From contig OX421968.1 in NCBI GenBank assembly GCA_949128115.1, positions 54,949,423 to 55,013,422 on the forward strand: a DNA stretch of 64,000 nt, given 5' to 3'. A program made the translations under genes and the position numbers. Each line of letters begins with the position of its first letter. Positions within the stretch are counted from its first letter, which is position 1. The notes beneath the pieces were generated by a model. That model saw only the letters and a list, made by a program, of their open reading frames with translations. It was not told the DNA's origin and did no database searches. Origin of the DNA: Anaspis maculata. Taxonomy: Eukaryota > Arthropoda > Insecta > Coleoptera > Scraptiidae. Positions 35,791 through 47,901 of the stretch are shown here, in pieces.

Positions 35791-36221
35791 AATGTGAGCC
35801 CTGGATTCCGGTCGGGAATAAAAATGATATCACCGAAAAACCAAGTTTTTTTTTTGTTTTTGACACCACCCTAGAAGATTGGGCTAAGGGCTAAGGGCTA
35901 AGCAACTGCATAAACAGATTCCAAATCGTCCGAGACAGTCATGAGTTATCCCAACCCCAATGTGAATTTGAAAAGGGTCAAAATTTTCGGTGTTTCGTAT
36001 TCGATGTTGCGTAGTTTATATACGGCATATACGTTCGGTAGGTAACGACCAACGTCCAATTTCACCGAATAGACGTAATTGTTTCTTACGTTTCTTATAC
36101 AGGTTATACAGGTACAACAGAAATAGATACATTTATTTGACCTGTTTTATGAAACAAAAAAAAACCTGTTTAGCTCAATTATCACGTCACAAATTAAAGT
36201 ACCTTAGGAATGGGTACCTTA
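35791..36221. other. Intron, nothing recognised
   Basis: No exon or named element is seen. Confidence 0.4.
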
Positions 36222-36753
36222 TAGGCCATCCACAATGATGTTAATGTTAGTTATCGGCAATGGTAATGTTAGTATTCAAAGCAACGAGTTTCAATGGTAA
36301 TGATTACCATTGCCACTAACATGATTGTGAATGTCACCATTTGATGAAACTCGTTGCTTTGAATGCTAACATTACCATTTCCGATAACATTACGTTAACT
36401 TTAACATGATGGAGTATTATATACTTTTGAAAAATTTTCTTTTTTTTATGGAATCAGAAACTATACTGAAAAATAACTGACCCGTATTTTTTTATTCAGC
36501 CAAAAATCGTATCGTTTGGCCGCAATAAATAAACGAAACTCCTATATTCTGCCTATTTCTGACGTCATTTACACAGGCAGTATAGGCGGTGACTTGCTGT
36601 GACGTCAGAACTAGTTAATGTTATTTATTTATTGCGCCCAAACGGTACGGTTTTTGACTGAATAAAAAAAACACGGGTCAATTATTTTTCAATGTAGTTT
36701 CCATTTCAATCAAAAATTTTTTTTTAGTATAATACTCCATTGTGGATGCCCTA
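36222..36753. mobile_element. MITE inside a MITE
   Basis: The outer ends TAGGCCATCCACAATG and CATTGTGGATGCCCTA are inverted; further inside, GGAGTATTATA and its inverse TATAATACTCC pair, as do ATTTTTTTATTCAG/CTGAATAAAA and CGTTTGGCCGCAATAAATAA. Within the left arm a second unit, 36238-36407, has its own inverted ends (ATGTTAATGTTAG / CGTTAACTTTAACAT; CAAAGCAACGAGTTTCA mirrored). Confidence 0.75.
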
Positions 36754-37316
36754 ATACTTAACCCAAGTACCTGACTTGACCCTTTGCGAAGAGTATGCGT
36801 AGAATCTTTTTTGCGTAATATTTCAAGGCAATAAATAGTCATCATTATCACATTTCATATTATGTACCACTGTTACGTCTACATTATGACATCTAGTAAG
36901 TAATTGTAGTGTAGTCTAGAAAAACCTAATGCCCAGTAGCTATTGTCAGCAGGTGTGTACTACTCTAGTGTGGTTTAGGCTATCTAATTGGTCCTAAAAT
37001 CGCTTTTAATTGGTGACATATCTATCAATTCTAACGAAGTGTTCTAAAAAATTGCGTCGATATTTTCATAGTCGAGCGATAAGTCAAAGGAATATTATAA
37101 TATTATCAGGTGGCAGGTTTAGGTAGGTAACCAATCAATTTTGTAATCTGTAATCCACTTTCAGTTGCGTGCCGAATCTAATCCCTGTTCAGCATGGTGT
37201 AGAATTAAATGTAGCAGAAGTAGTTATGTTGTTTCAGTTAATTCAGAATAATAAACATGCTCATCGTTCTTGTTTATGCTTATGAGCCAGGTTACATACA
37301 TTGGGTAGACTCTTTA
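36754..37316. other. Intron, nothing recognised
   Basis: AT-rich sequence without a supported feature. Confidence 0.4.
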
Positions 37317-37454
37317 CGGCTCGATACCAAGTTGGAGCTGAGACCGCCGTAAGTGCGGTTACCATAGCAACGGCGGATACCAACCAATCAGACCGCTGTA
37401 TTTGGCGAGTTGCGCCGTCCCAAACTTTGCGCCTGCAACTTGGTATCGGAGCCC
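37317..37454. mobile_element. Harbinger-like MITE, copy 2
   Basis: Same inverted ends as 19400-19526 (CGGCTCGATACCAAGTTG; CAACTTGGTATCGGAGCCC). Identical TTA trinucleotides flank it (37314-37316 and 37455-37457), as expected for PIF/Harbinger insertion. Confidence 0.75.
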
Positions 37455-37515
37455 TTAGACCATGCATACTCAGCGCTTCTCGAGCGAGAAACGCTGAGAA
37501 TGCATGGTCTAAGGG
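37452..37515. repeat. 64-bp hairpin abutting the MITE
   Basis: CCCTTAGACCATGCAT is mirrored by ATGCATGGTCTAAGGG, and the middle also pairs (CTCAGCG/CGCTGAG, TTCTCG/CGAGAA), with very few mismatches. It overlaps the MITE's last bases. Confidence 0.8.
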
Positions 37516-37799
37516 TAGAATTCACCTTCTTCGGCGGTGCAGCTAGGGTTATAGCCAAACTCCCCCTATAAGACCGTCCTATTTGTGGCGTTTTGTAATG
37601 AGGTTTAGGTACTCAGGTTAGGTTTTGAGTTAGGTACTCAATATGTTAGACGACTAGTGCTATCACTGAAAAGAAAAATCCATCTGTTACGGTCAAAATG
37701 CCATTAATATTTATATCTCTTTGGATAAATAGACTTCACTTCTGTGTGGTCGGGCGAATACGTCATATAGTTTCGAGATGTCAGTGTCCGTATAATGTG

Positions 37800-38500
37800 T
37801 ATTGGACATACAATTTGGACATCTAATTAGCAATTCGATCAAGAAAGTTTTGAAAGTTTCTTGTAAACAGGACAGATACGTGTTCGCTTCCAGATCGTTG
37901 GGAATTCAGACTTTTTTAGTATGAGGTTGAATAGGTCGGATAGAGGCCCTGCGAAGAGCGAATATCAGTCCCTAACAAGGAAAGCAAGTACAATATCGGG
38001 CCCCGCCGTCATCGTCATAGTGGCTTTGAGTTTTCTCAAGGCAGCAAGAACCTGACTCTCCTCCATCTCATCAAGCATTAGCAAATTACCTGTTCTCAGA
38101 GACTCACCTGTAGGTCGTTCATGCCCAAGGCAAACTGGAGTAACTGGACTAACAAAAGCGCAAGAAAATTGCTTAGCAAACCCATCATCAATGTCCTGAG
38201 GGATGTCGTACTCGACGCCTTCGTGAGACATTTTAGAGGGAATATCCCCGTATTTCCTCTTTGAGTTGATGTACTTCCAGAAAGTCCATGAATTATATTA
38301 TGGGTGATGTCAGTCTCAATACTAATGGTGTAATTCTTATGGCTAATGTCGATTTCCCGCTTAAGAATCTTGCGTAATTCACGAAAGCGCACCAAATCCA
38401 CATCTCTTTCACGAGCTACATATTTCCTCAAAACTCTGCCTTTTTTGTTAAATAAAGGAAATTATCTTACCGGTGAACCAAGGTGGATAACAAGCAGTAG
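37800..38500 (-). pseudogene. LINE reverse transcriptase fragment (jockey-type)
   Basis: Read on the minus strand from about 38495: YPPWFTGKIISFIKQK (linker before the RT), then INSKRKYGDIPSKM, VLAALRKLKATMTMTAGPD, and, near 37960-37830, LFAGPLSDLFNLILKKSEFP then ICPVYKK. These are the linker and finger motifs of jockey-like LINEs. Several stops and shifts break it, and motifs A to D are missing. Confidence 0.65.
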
Positions 38501-39339
38501 TCTATTTTGTTCTAGGGATATGTTTAGCAAAAAGAGAGAAAAGCTTAGAATAGAAAGCTTTAGTGATAATACCTATAATTTCAAGAATAATACCTCATAT
38601 AACTGATATACTGGAAATAATACCGGATAACGGATAATACCGCTATTGAAACCAAATATCGTTTTCTTCCCATAACTTGTGAACCGTTCGACCGATTTGG
38701 CTCAAATTTTACACAGACAGTTTGAAATTATTGTCTCATGAGCTGCTTACAACGTGTTTCTTCAAGACACTCCAGGGGTCAGTTTGAAAAGACATCCCGT
38801 GGAATTCGGACCACATCAGTCAAGCGGTAATTTTTGTGTGAAGAGTTGATAGTTAGGGAGTTTTATAGGCAGTCTATTTGCGATATCGCGCTGCCTGGCA
38901 GTAACATAACCTGGAGCCTAATGGGACGATGGTATAGCGTGTAGTACACCGCTCCAGTTATGCGAAGACTCGACTGCAGCAACGCTTAACGCGGCCAAAA
39001 GTTGGATGGTAGACAGCGCGGACGTGAGAGCGCAGTTGATGAACAGCTCTGCTTATTACATTGCATTATAAACTCGGCGCGAGCGTCGACGCGAGCGCGG
39101 GCGCAGCTGATGAACCAGCCTTTAAGGAGAGAGTTCAGCTCTGGTCGATCTTCCACTCTCTCCTGGTATCATTTAAAAATATTAAATAAAAATAAAACGA
39201 AGATAAAAAAGGACAAACCTTAACAATACAGATGAAACACCTGGGCTAGGTCGACTTCCAAAAGTTGGTAAATTTGTCCACTGTGTAGAAGCAGTGGGAT
39301 TTTAAAAAGCATTTGAGCTTCGCTTCTAGCTTTCCAACA
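38501..39339. other. Intron; one foldback-like fragment
   Basis: Near 38690-38720, CGACCGATTTGGCTCAAATT matches a segment common to foldback arms (6062; 54358; 55626), but no ends or partner arm are found. A GC-rich patch at 38900-39150 has imperfect direct repeats around GCGCAGTTGATGAACAG and GCGCAGCTGATGAACCAG. Confidence 0.45.
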
Positions 39340-39917
39340 GTCAAAGACTTCCAGTCACCAGGCAGGACGTTGAAGAGCCGGATGGAAATAGATCTAAAGG
39401 AAATAGGAAATAGTGCCCCTTGCATGGCCCCACATCAAATTTTCGGGTTGTTTTAAAATTCAAGTAATCCTGAACGGTTGTAGGAACAATCGTGCTCAAT
39501 GTCAACCACCCATTCATTAGAAGTGATTCAATCTTGCGAGAAAATAGGGCAAATCTGTTACATTCCATATAAAAATTCATATCTTCTGTGTGAGACCTCC
39601 AATCTCGGTAATTCCAAAACCGTTTTGAGACAATGCATCATACTTCATGATTTTCACGTTGAAATTTGAAAAAAAATTTTTTTGCAAATGGGGGTTCGAT
39701 GAAGTTGTCGCAATTTTTTACATTTTTACATATCACCCTGTATAAATGTTACATGCCGTTTCTTGATATTCACAATTACAAGATCTGTTGAGGATAGATT
39801 GGGCCAGTAAACGCAACAAACAGAACGGAAATCACTCTCGGCAATCAAAAGTTATTGGCCGTCAAAGTCAATCCATTTTTTTTTGGTGGCGACAACTTCA
39901 TTGTGGAGCAGTTTAAT
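39340..39917 (-). repeat. AAACTGCTGG palindromic family, right half only
   Basis: Matches the right half of 34496-35557: AATGTCAACCACCCATTCAT, CAAATGGGGGTTCGATGAAG, ATCACCCTGTATAAATGTTA, CAACTTCATTGTGGAGCAGT. No left arm. Confidence 0.65.
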
Positions 39918-40509
39918 AAAGAGTTATTATTTAATTTACGAAAACTGAGTAGTCATCCGAGTCCGGAAAAGGTAGAACATCGTGAAACGCATCATCAGGG
40001 GCTTACGTCTATTTTACGTTTATTTTAGGGTCTTCAGTTCCACGCATAAATCCCGCATAAGTTCCGCATAAACTCTACACACAATTGGCATCGGATTCCA
40101 AGTGCTGTGGTTCCGAATTTGCATCAAGTCCATCCTCTTGGACCGTCGTCGATACCGTCATTCTCGACCATCAGATTCCATGATCGGCGAGTAATAAGCG
40201 CGTGAGCCTATAGGACGTATTAATCAACTCTACCAATTTAATAAATTATCTCGACATCTAAATAAAAATCTACAATGATCTGATATCTGCCGTAAACTTT
40301 GAATTATATTATATCCTTTTGTGCAGGTTAGTTCGAACTACCTTATTTATTAGGTCAAAATTATTACGATACACCCCTTCATCTAATTTGTTGCAACTTG
40401 TAGTTCTTTTGCGTTAATTTGAATTCTCGGGTTCACGTTATTTCGTTTATTTGGTTGTTGCCTACTTGTGTTATTCACCCATACAATATCGCTCCATTAT
40501 ATATATATA

Positions 40510-41431
40510 CCGTCCGTTTTTTTTTCTAGGCCCCAGCGCGTAGCGCCTTTATTATGGCTTTCACACCCAACATATTATATATTTTTGAAATCAGAAAAAC
40601 AAAATCTTTCGATTGATGGTATGTCAAATTACTTTTGACAGATGTCATTTTTTGACAATTGACAGAATAGTACTTGTGATATATCATTTTGAAGCCCATA
40701 AAATTCTGAGGAAAACTGTGTTTCAATTTTTGGAATAGGATGTCTTTCACAGCTTCTAGAGGTCTTCAAATAGGAAAAAATGTTGAAATTCAGGAATACT
40801 CAATAAGTACGTAAGTAGATGGAACAGGTATTTTTAATGTTAACTAATGATAATAATAAATAAATATTCATAATAATACGAAAAATGTCCAGAAAAAGCT
40901 ACTCGAAATGACCGTTTCCTTGTTCCTTGAATGAAAGATTCGACGACCGGTGAAATGGAACTGCCACACTGCCAGCCCAACGCGATGGTATCCGAGGTGG
41001 CCAGGTATGACCCCCTCGATTTTTTTTTATGAGCCTATCTGAAAGATTAGGTGTTTATAGAATTTCACGCTAATTTGGACGATTTAAAATCAGAATATTA
41101 TCATCAGTTGATATTAAAAATACCTATTAATTATTGAGCAGGTATTTCTGAATTTTAACAATTTTTCCTATTCAAAGACCCCCAGAAGCTGTGAAAGACA
41201 TCCTATTCAAAAAATGAAAACACAGTTCTCCTAAGAATTTTATGGGCTTTGAAATGGTGTGTCACAAGTACTATCCTGTCAATTGTCAAAAAATGACATC
41301 TGTCAAAAATAACTTGACATACCATCAATCGAAAGATTTTCTTCTTCTGATTTCAAATATATATAATATGTTGGGTGTGAAACTCATAATAAACGCGCTA
41401 CAAGCTGGGGCCTAGAAAAAAAAACGGACGG
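40510..41431. mobile_element. Foldback in a TA repeat, 922 bp
   Basis: CCGTCCGTTTTTTTTTCTAG and CTAGAAAAAAAAACGGACGG are the ends, each bordered by TATATATATA. Arms of about 270-300 bp pair through TTCACACCCAACATATTATA, GACAGATGTCATTTTTTGAC and GATGTCTTTCACAGCTTCT. The middle (40800-41150) is not palindromic. Confidence 0.8.
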
Positions 41432-41529
41432 TATATATATATATCCACTGAGCCGGTGGGCTAACCCTATGTCAACTCGTGGCAAGGTGTATCAAAGTCC
41501 AGTTATAGTTAATGGTTAGATGATCATTA

Positions 41530-41800
41530 TACGGATCGGTGGATTGGCAAAAGAGGACCCATTAAATGGCCTCCCAAATGACCGGACTTGACTCCTCCAG
41601 ACTTCTTTCTGTGGGATTACTTGAAGTCTGTTGTTTTTAAAATTCAGCCGGAGTGATTGAAAGAACTGCGGCGTAGAATTACCGAAAAATGTCGCGCGCT
41701 ATCAAGAGAAACCTTCGAAAACTCTCGAGAACAGGCTTTATCATTGCCTTGAAAACAACGGCAATCATTTTGAACACTTATTGTGAACATCATTCTTTTT
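41530..41800 (+). pseudogene. Mariner transposase C-terminal fragment
   Basis: Frame reading DRWIGKRGPIKWPPK, stop, PDLTPPDFFLWDYLKSVVF, then ITEKCRALSRETFENS. This is the segment around the third catalytic Asp of mariner transposases. Several stops are present and the rest of the gene is absent. Confidence 0.65.
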
Positions 41801-41964
41801 GGTTTGAAGTAGTTGAAATTTGATTTATTGTGGAGTGAATTCCTTTAAATCATAAATAGTAAACCCATTGGACAGTTTTTTTCAAAAATAATCGAAATAA
41901 ATTGCTCAAGCAAAATATGGAATAATTGGTACCACTGGAAAGCATTTTTCAAGGGTATTATACA

Positions 41965-42300
41965 GGGTGTTTCAGGGATGATAGCAAAAAAATTCAACTG
42001 TGGGTAGATCTCGTCAAAATACGACGAAAACCTATATACCATTTTGTAATGTTCGGCCTAATGACGAAGATACAGCCCTCCACAGTTCACTTTTTTCGGA
42101 TTTCAAAAACTTGTAACTCATGGACGTTTCAACAAATTTAGTTTTAATTTAGCATAAGCTGGTTTGTCATAATTATCTATCAACCTGGCAAATTTGGAAA
42201 GAATCCAATCAGTGGCGTAGAAGTTATGAGGGGTTACCTCAAGTCAACTTTTCTTCGGATGCTTCTAAATTATTGACCCTCATAACTCCTACACCACTGG
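41965..42300. repeat. Single arm of a mariner-type foldback
   Basis: Begins CAGGGTGTTTCAGGGATGA after TA (41963), has GATACAGCCCTCCACAGTTC, and carries a CAGTGGCGTAG module at 42210-42299. No opposite arm is found. Confidence 0.6.
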
Positions 42301-42304
42301 TTGG

Positions 42305-42500
42305 ATTTTTAGCGCATTTTCGTAGGAAATACGCTATTAGCCGCGCTTTGATGTCTGTCCGTCTTGTAGTTGAACTCCTCCTAAACGAAAAGTCGTAGCG
42401 GTATCGGTTTTTTTTTGCAAATAATGCTGATTGTCCACGGATGGGAATAGGCACAAAAAATATTTAGTTAGACCGCGCGATTGCAAGAAAAAAATTAAAA
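42305..42500 (+). repeat. Stem-loop/(GTCC) repeat, copy 1
   Basis: Starts with a stem-loop AGCGCATTTTCGTAGGAAATACGCT, then CGCGCTTTGATGTCTGTCCG, and further blocks ACGAAAAGTCGTAGCGGTATC and GGATGGGAATAGGCACAAAA. All recur at 43300-43512. Confidence 0.75.
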
Positions 42501-42509
42501 TGTTTAAAA

Positions 42510-42762
42510 AGTCGGTATTCAACGCTACCTACGGTGTGAACTTCTACATCGAGGAATCTTGCGAACCGTTCTAGATACATGCTTACATGCAGTGAAAGAA
42601 TCATTTCGATTCCTTCATTGCAATAAAAGGTACATTTTTTTAAGGAACGGCTTCGCCCCACAATTTCACATTTTTCGGTATTTAACGCTACAGTGTGAAC
42701 TTCTTTATCGAGGAATCTTGCGAACCGTTCTAGATACATGCATACATCCGCGAACGAAAGAT
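42510..42762 (+). repeat. Imperfect tandem repeat, about 164 bp
   Basis: CGGTATTCAACGCTAC at 42513 and CGGTATTTAACGCTAC at 42677 start two copies. Both contain ATCGAGGAATCTTGCGAACC and GTTCTAGATACATGC. Confidence 0.7.
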
Positions 42763-43296
42763 GCAGGAAGAAATGAAGGAATTTTTTGTGAAAAAATTAA
42801 CCTGATTATTGATTTATTCTCGAGAAAGATATCTGTATTTTTATGCGGAGTCTATACTTTATGCACTTCTCTGCGGATGCGATTTTCAAGTCGCGGCGCT
42901 GCGTCTGAGTCCGTGCTTGTGATCGATATAGGTATAAATTCTTGCTTATAGGACATTTTCTAGTTTTGGTTGATGTCATTCTGTTGTTTTCATTTATTAT
43001 TGACTACTCGTGTTTTCATAAAGATTGATGATTTCTTGTGGTACTTTCGGGACAATCTGTTTACAGGAAACAGTGAACAGTGTACTCATCTGCACTCTGA
43101 AAATGCGCTCATGAGACTTACCCCCGTGAGGACTTTGCTACTTGTTATTTACGTGGACGTTAATATAATCTGGATACAATCCCTAGGGGTCCCCACCCAC
43201 CCCAGAGCACTCCAGCGGGAGCAAAATCGTCCATGGCTCCATTTTTTTTCGATTTTCTGGCGGAAAATATACGTGTAGTCTATATAGGTAAATTCA

Positions 43297-43512
43297 CCTG
43301 CGTTTTTTAGCGTATTTTCGTAGGAAATACGCTGCTATTAGCAGCCGCGCTTTGATGTCCATCCGTCTGTCCGCCTGTCCGTCTTGTAATTGAACTCTTC
43401 CTAAACGAAAAATCGTAGCGGTATCGGGTTTTTTGTAAACTAATGCCGATTGTCTGCGGATGGGAATAGGCACAAAAAATATTTGGTCAGACGCACGATT
43501 GCAAGAAAAAAA
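43297..43512 (+). repeat. Stem-loop/(GTCC) repeat, copy 2
   Basis: As copy 1, with AGCGTATTTTCGTAGGAAAT at the start and the longer CCGTCTGTCCGCCTGTCCGT run. No downstream end could be identified. The spacing suggests that 42305-43297 may be one element and its neighbour. Confidence 0.75.
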
Positions 43513-44399
43513 ATCGGTTGTGTCACCCCAAAACTTCCCCGACTAGTATCCAGGAACCTATGGAAATTTTTGTTCGAAACGTCCCTTCGGGTGGGAACGT
43601 GGGTGGAAAGTTGAAATTACAGAAAAAGATTGAAAATAATCTGGAGAAAATTATTTTCAACCGGAAAACTCCCGGGAAATTTGGAAAAGTTGTTGGAAAA
43701 TGTTCAAGAACCAGTTACCTCTTGTTTAGGTGAAAATGGTCAAAATCGGTCCACGGAATAAAAAGTTGGAAAATTTGCAGTTTTTCCAGAGAGGAAAACT
43801 CAGCAACTGTTGATCCGATTTCAAAAATTTTTCCTCCAAAAAATAGCTCAATTTTTTCTCCAACTTTTGTTCACAGCATGTCTGCACCTAAAATTGATAT
43901 TTCGTGGGGTCTACCGCATGTAGAAGTTTGCATTGCGTTTTTCTCAAATTCACGGAATGTGCAAATTTCATTTTGAAAAAATTACAGTCGGAAAACCGGA
44001 ACCGTGTGGACTTTGAAAATAAACCTGCACGACGCTCAATACAATCTACTTTCGATATCGGTTGAAATTTTCCAAAAAAAGTCGATCCCCGAGCACGAAT
44101 AAACTTTTGAGTGGAGTCCTGCTACAAAAGCGAGTCGTTCTGGTCGAAACACCGGCGAGAGCCCCTCCTGAGTGGCAGCGGCCAGGAGAAATTTTGAAAA
44201 TTCATTACGCCCAACTGGAGGATAGTGGAGAACTGCAACTGCGGCCTCAATTCGACTCTTTTGTTGCGTTGCTTCCTGCCAAATCTGGTTCCAATCCTTC
44301 GGATAGATTTTGAATAATTAATTGGTAAAATTTTGAACTTTAACATTTTTTATTATTTGACAAATGACAGATAGGCCAATGTTTTCAACTGTTCTGAAT
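43513..44399. other. Intron or unknown repeat
   Basis: Purine-rich, GGAAAA-containing sequence without inverted ends, exon signals or a recognised coding domain. Confidence 0.4.
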
Positions 44400-44613
44400 A
44401 CAGTTTTTCAAGGGCTTTCAAATGACATATTGCGAGTTGAGTTCCGTGAGATATAGCTTCTGACATTTGATGATAGTGACAGTTAGGTTTGACAGATGAC
44501 AGCCAAAAACTAATGGGCTTTTTTCAGGAAACAACCATGTTTGTATACCAAATTTCAAGTCGATCCAGTCAACGTTACGGCAGTTATCGTGGAAGATCAC
44601 AGACAGACAGACA

Positions 44614-44672
<59 letters not shown>

Positions 44673-44730
44673 AATATAATATAATATAATATAATATAAT
44701 ATAATATAATATAATATAATAATAATATTT
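44400..44730 (+). repeat. Dispersed repeat with (AC)n and (AATAT)n tails
   Basis: 44400-44612 matches 3298-3490. It then runs into (CAGA)n, (AC)n to about 44670 and a pentanucleotide AATAT run to about 44720. Confidence 0.8.
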
Positions 44731-44873
44731 ATTATTTTATTTTATCTTCCTGCGGTGCCGGTGAGCCGACGAGGTCCGTTCTTCCAAGGTACACATAATA
44801 ATTATGCGAATGTGACATCGTGACGGATTTTCTTACTGTACGATATTCCCCGTTATATTACAGCACGGTGGAA

Positions 44874-47145
44874 ACTGTGTCTGGCATAGTCAGGTACCAT
44901 AGGTTCAAAAAACTGATCCCGTGGGCTCCTTCGTGAAGGGGGCAAGAGACCTTTCATTTCTTATAGTCCTATGTAGAGATACCAAAATGTTTTGGTGCCA
45001 CTTTCAAAATAGCGGCCATTAGTTTCCGGTGACATTTATCCGGACCTAACTTGCTTCATTCTCACCCGATTTGGAATTTTTTTTTTTAGAAATAAGTACG
45101 TGAATTCATATTTTCTATTCGCTGCTGTCATCGGATGTCATTTATATCAATCTGTTTGACCGGAATTGGAAAAAAAACTGAAAATTATGATGACTTTTAG
45201 TCCTATAGGTTTCTCGACTGTTTCTCAACCTAATTCAAGTTGTATTGATCATAACAGCATCTACAATAAATGAAGTTCACTAAAAACTCAGCTTGCTGGA
45301 AAAATAATGGCCACAAGTGATACAGTAGGGAAAAAAGAGCGATATTCACGAAAAATGGTAAAATTGAGAAGGAAAGTGCCGTGTGTTTTTTTAGAGAGTA
45401 GGTATACGTGTGATTCTTTAGCTGCTACTACTTCTATGGCCTCTGTAGACACCGAAATGCTCTGGTACCAATTTCAAAATGGCGACCATTTGATTTTGGC
45501 AACATGGATTCACACTCAACTTACGCCTATTTTCGCTCGACTCCCACCGATTTCTATGATTTTTCTTTTGATCAGGTATGGATTGATGTTCTCTATCTGC
45601 TATTTTCCGAAATTTGCATGTGTGCCAAGTAGTTTTTCCAAAAAGTGAAAAAAACTAGAAAACCAGTGATTTTTACGATCCCTATTGCCTCAGGTGCTAT
45701 GTGCTTCCCCGTGAGAGGCATGCCTGGCAAATATTTTTTTATTATTCTCATAATGTATGAAGTTACCGAAATGGTTTGGTGCTACTTCCAAAATGGCAGC
45801 GTACCGATTTGGCGGCCACCTGGATTTTAATAATGCAAAAATAGAAACTCGGTAATCAAAAGAGTTATAGTGTTGAAAGTCACAAGGTAGATCAACAATT
45901 CAATGCTTGTTTAAATAAAAACGAACCGCATCTTCATTTCTTGAGTCGTTCCTGAAAAATCCACTGATTTGTTGAAAAATGTCAATTTTTATGCAACTGA
46001 CCACTAATATCAGAATTTTTTAGGAACGGCTCAAGATATAGAGATGCGATTTATTTTATCTTAACAAGCATTGAATTGTGAATCTACCTTGTGACTTTCA
46101 TCACTATAACTCTTTTGGTTACCGAGTTGGAATTTTTGCATTATTGAACACCTTACCAAAATCCAGGTGGCCGCCAAATCGGTACGCTGCCATTTTGAAA
46201 GTTGCACGAAAGCATTTCGGTAACTTCATACATATGAGAATATGTAATACAAAAATATTTGCCAGGCATGCCTCTCACGGAGAAGCACACAGCACCTGAG
46301 GCAATAGGAATCGTAAAAATCACTGATTTTCTAGTTTTTTTTTCTTTTTTTGGAAAAACTATTTGGCACAAATGCAAATTTCGGACGATAGCATATAGAA
46401 AACATCAATCTATACCTGATCAAAAGAAAAATCATTGAAATCGGTTTGAGCCGAGCGAAAATAGGCGTAAGTTGAGTGTGAATCCATGTTACGACCAAAA
46501 TCAAATTGTCGTCATTTTGGAACGACGCCATTTTGAAATTGGTACCAGAGCATTTCGGTGTCTTCAGAGGCCAAAGAAGTAGTAACTAAAAAATAACACG
46601 TATACCTACTTCCTGAAAAAACACACGGCACTTTCCTTCTTGATTTCACCATTTTTCGTGAATATCGCTCTTTTTTTACCTACTGTATCACTTGTGGCCA
46701 TTATTGTTACAGTAAGCTGAGTTTTTAGTTAACTTCATTCATTGTAGATGCTGTTAGGATCAATACATCTTGAATTAGGTTGAGAAACAGTCGAGAAACC
46801 TATAGGACTAAAAGTCATCAGAATTTTCAGTTTTTTTCTAATTGCGGTCAAACAGATTGATATAAATGATAACCGGCGATGATAGCAGCGGACAGAGAAT
46901 ATGGATTCACGTATTACTAAAAAAAATAAAATTCAAATCGGGTGAGGATGAAGCAAGTTAGGTCTGAATAAATGTCACCGGAAACAAAGGACCGCCATTT
47001 TGAAATGACGCCATTTTGAAAGTGGCACCAAAACATTTCGGTATCTCCACATATGTATAGGACTATAAGAAATTGAGGGTCTCTTGCTCCCTTCACGAAG
47101 GAGCCCACGGAATACCGGATGACCCCTGACTAGCAGGCACAGCAT
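44874..47145. mobile_element. 2.2-kb nearly complete palindrome
   Basis: The arms mirror along almost their whole length around a centre near 46000: GTGGGCTCCTTCGTGAAGGG against CCCTTCACGAAGGAGCCCAC, AAATGTTTTGGTGCCACTTT against its inverse at 47020, CATTTCGGTGTCTTCAGAGG, and TCAAAAGAAAAATCATTGAA. Arms are about 1.1 kb with few mismatches and only a small central spacer. Termini are uncertain; the outermost pairing is CTGTGTCTGGCATAGTCAGG. No transposase. Confidence 0.82.
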
Positions 47146-47239
47146 GGCAATCTAATAATCTCCACAAAGTATAAGAATGTCGTTTGGAAAACTCAGGTAT
47201 TAATTTTCAATATTATATATATAATAATATATAAAATAC

Positions 47240-47510
47240 GTAGGTATCTAAAACCCAGTCGGTAGCACGGTGAGCTTGGCCTCGCTTTCAAAAGCGAAGG
47301 TCCCGGGTTCAAATCCGCACTGGGCCAGATGGACTTTTTCACGCGTTTCCTAGTACTGGGGCATCTACTATCGTGCGGTGATGCCCCGGGAAAAGGAATG
47401 AAACGAGAAAGCCATTGAAACAAAACCAAACTGATTAATCCCCACTGCTCCAAAAATGTCTTCGTTGTTATCGTCAATACTGTTATCGTCTTCCCAATCT
47501 TCTCCAATCA
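47240..47510 (+). mobile_element. tRNA-derived SINE (copy 2)
   Basis: CCCAGTCGGTAGCACGGTGA (D-arm side), an anticodon-like arm TCGCTTTCAAAAGCGA and the B box GGGTTCAAATCCGCAC form a tRNA-like head with CCCAGT pairing ACTGGG. The body to about 47510 shares TACTGGGGCATCTACTA-type blocks with copy 1 (minus strand, 100-330). The stem lengths are imperfect, so it is a SINE head and not a functional tRNA. Confidence 0.65.
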
Positions 47511-47901
47511 CAATAAGGCCGTAGGTTGAATTAAAATATTGACAGAATTGATGAGTATTTCCATTTATGTGCTCGCCACCGTACTTATATTTAGAATGTC
47601 ACATTTAATTGAGGTGAAATCAAACCATTCAAAAAATTAACTGAGAATCATGTCAAAAATCAATTTCCAAACATAAAAATTTGATTATCAAACCAGTATA
47701 TCATCGCTACAATCAGCTACATCTAGAACATTAAGCAACTGTTTCAGCCTTAATTGTCGAAAATTCTTTTTTTTTCCTCTTGGGCTTGACTCATCCACCC
47801 CTGCTTAATAGGTACATAGGTACCTGAAAGTTGTGTCTACATTCGGGTGTGCGGCATTCGATTTTATTTTTGAATTGTAAACGTCCGTTGAAGAACATAC
47901 C

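Noticed and set aside
41530..41800. An active mariner gene
   Set aside because: Only the third catalytic region remains, with stops inside it.
44418..44689. Cys-Val or Thr-His rich frames
   Set aside because: They are translations of the (AC)n microsatellite.
47240..47330. A functional tRNA gene
   Set aside because: The anticodon stem-loop has the wrong loop size and the acceptor is short; the repeat family explains it.
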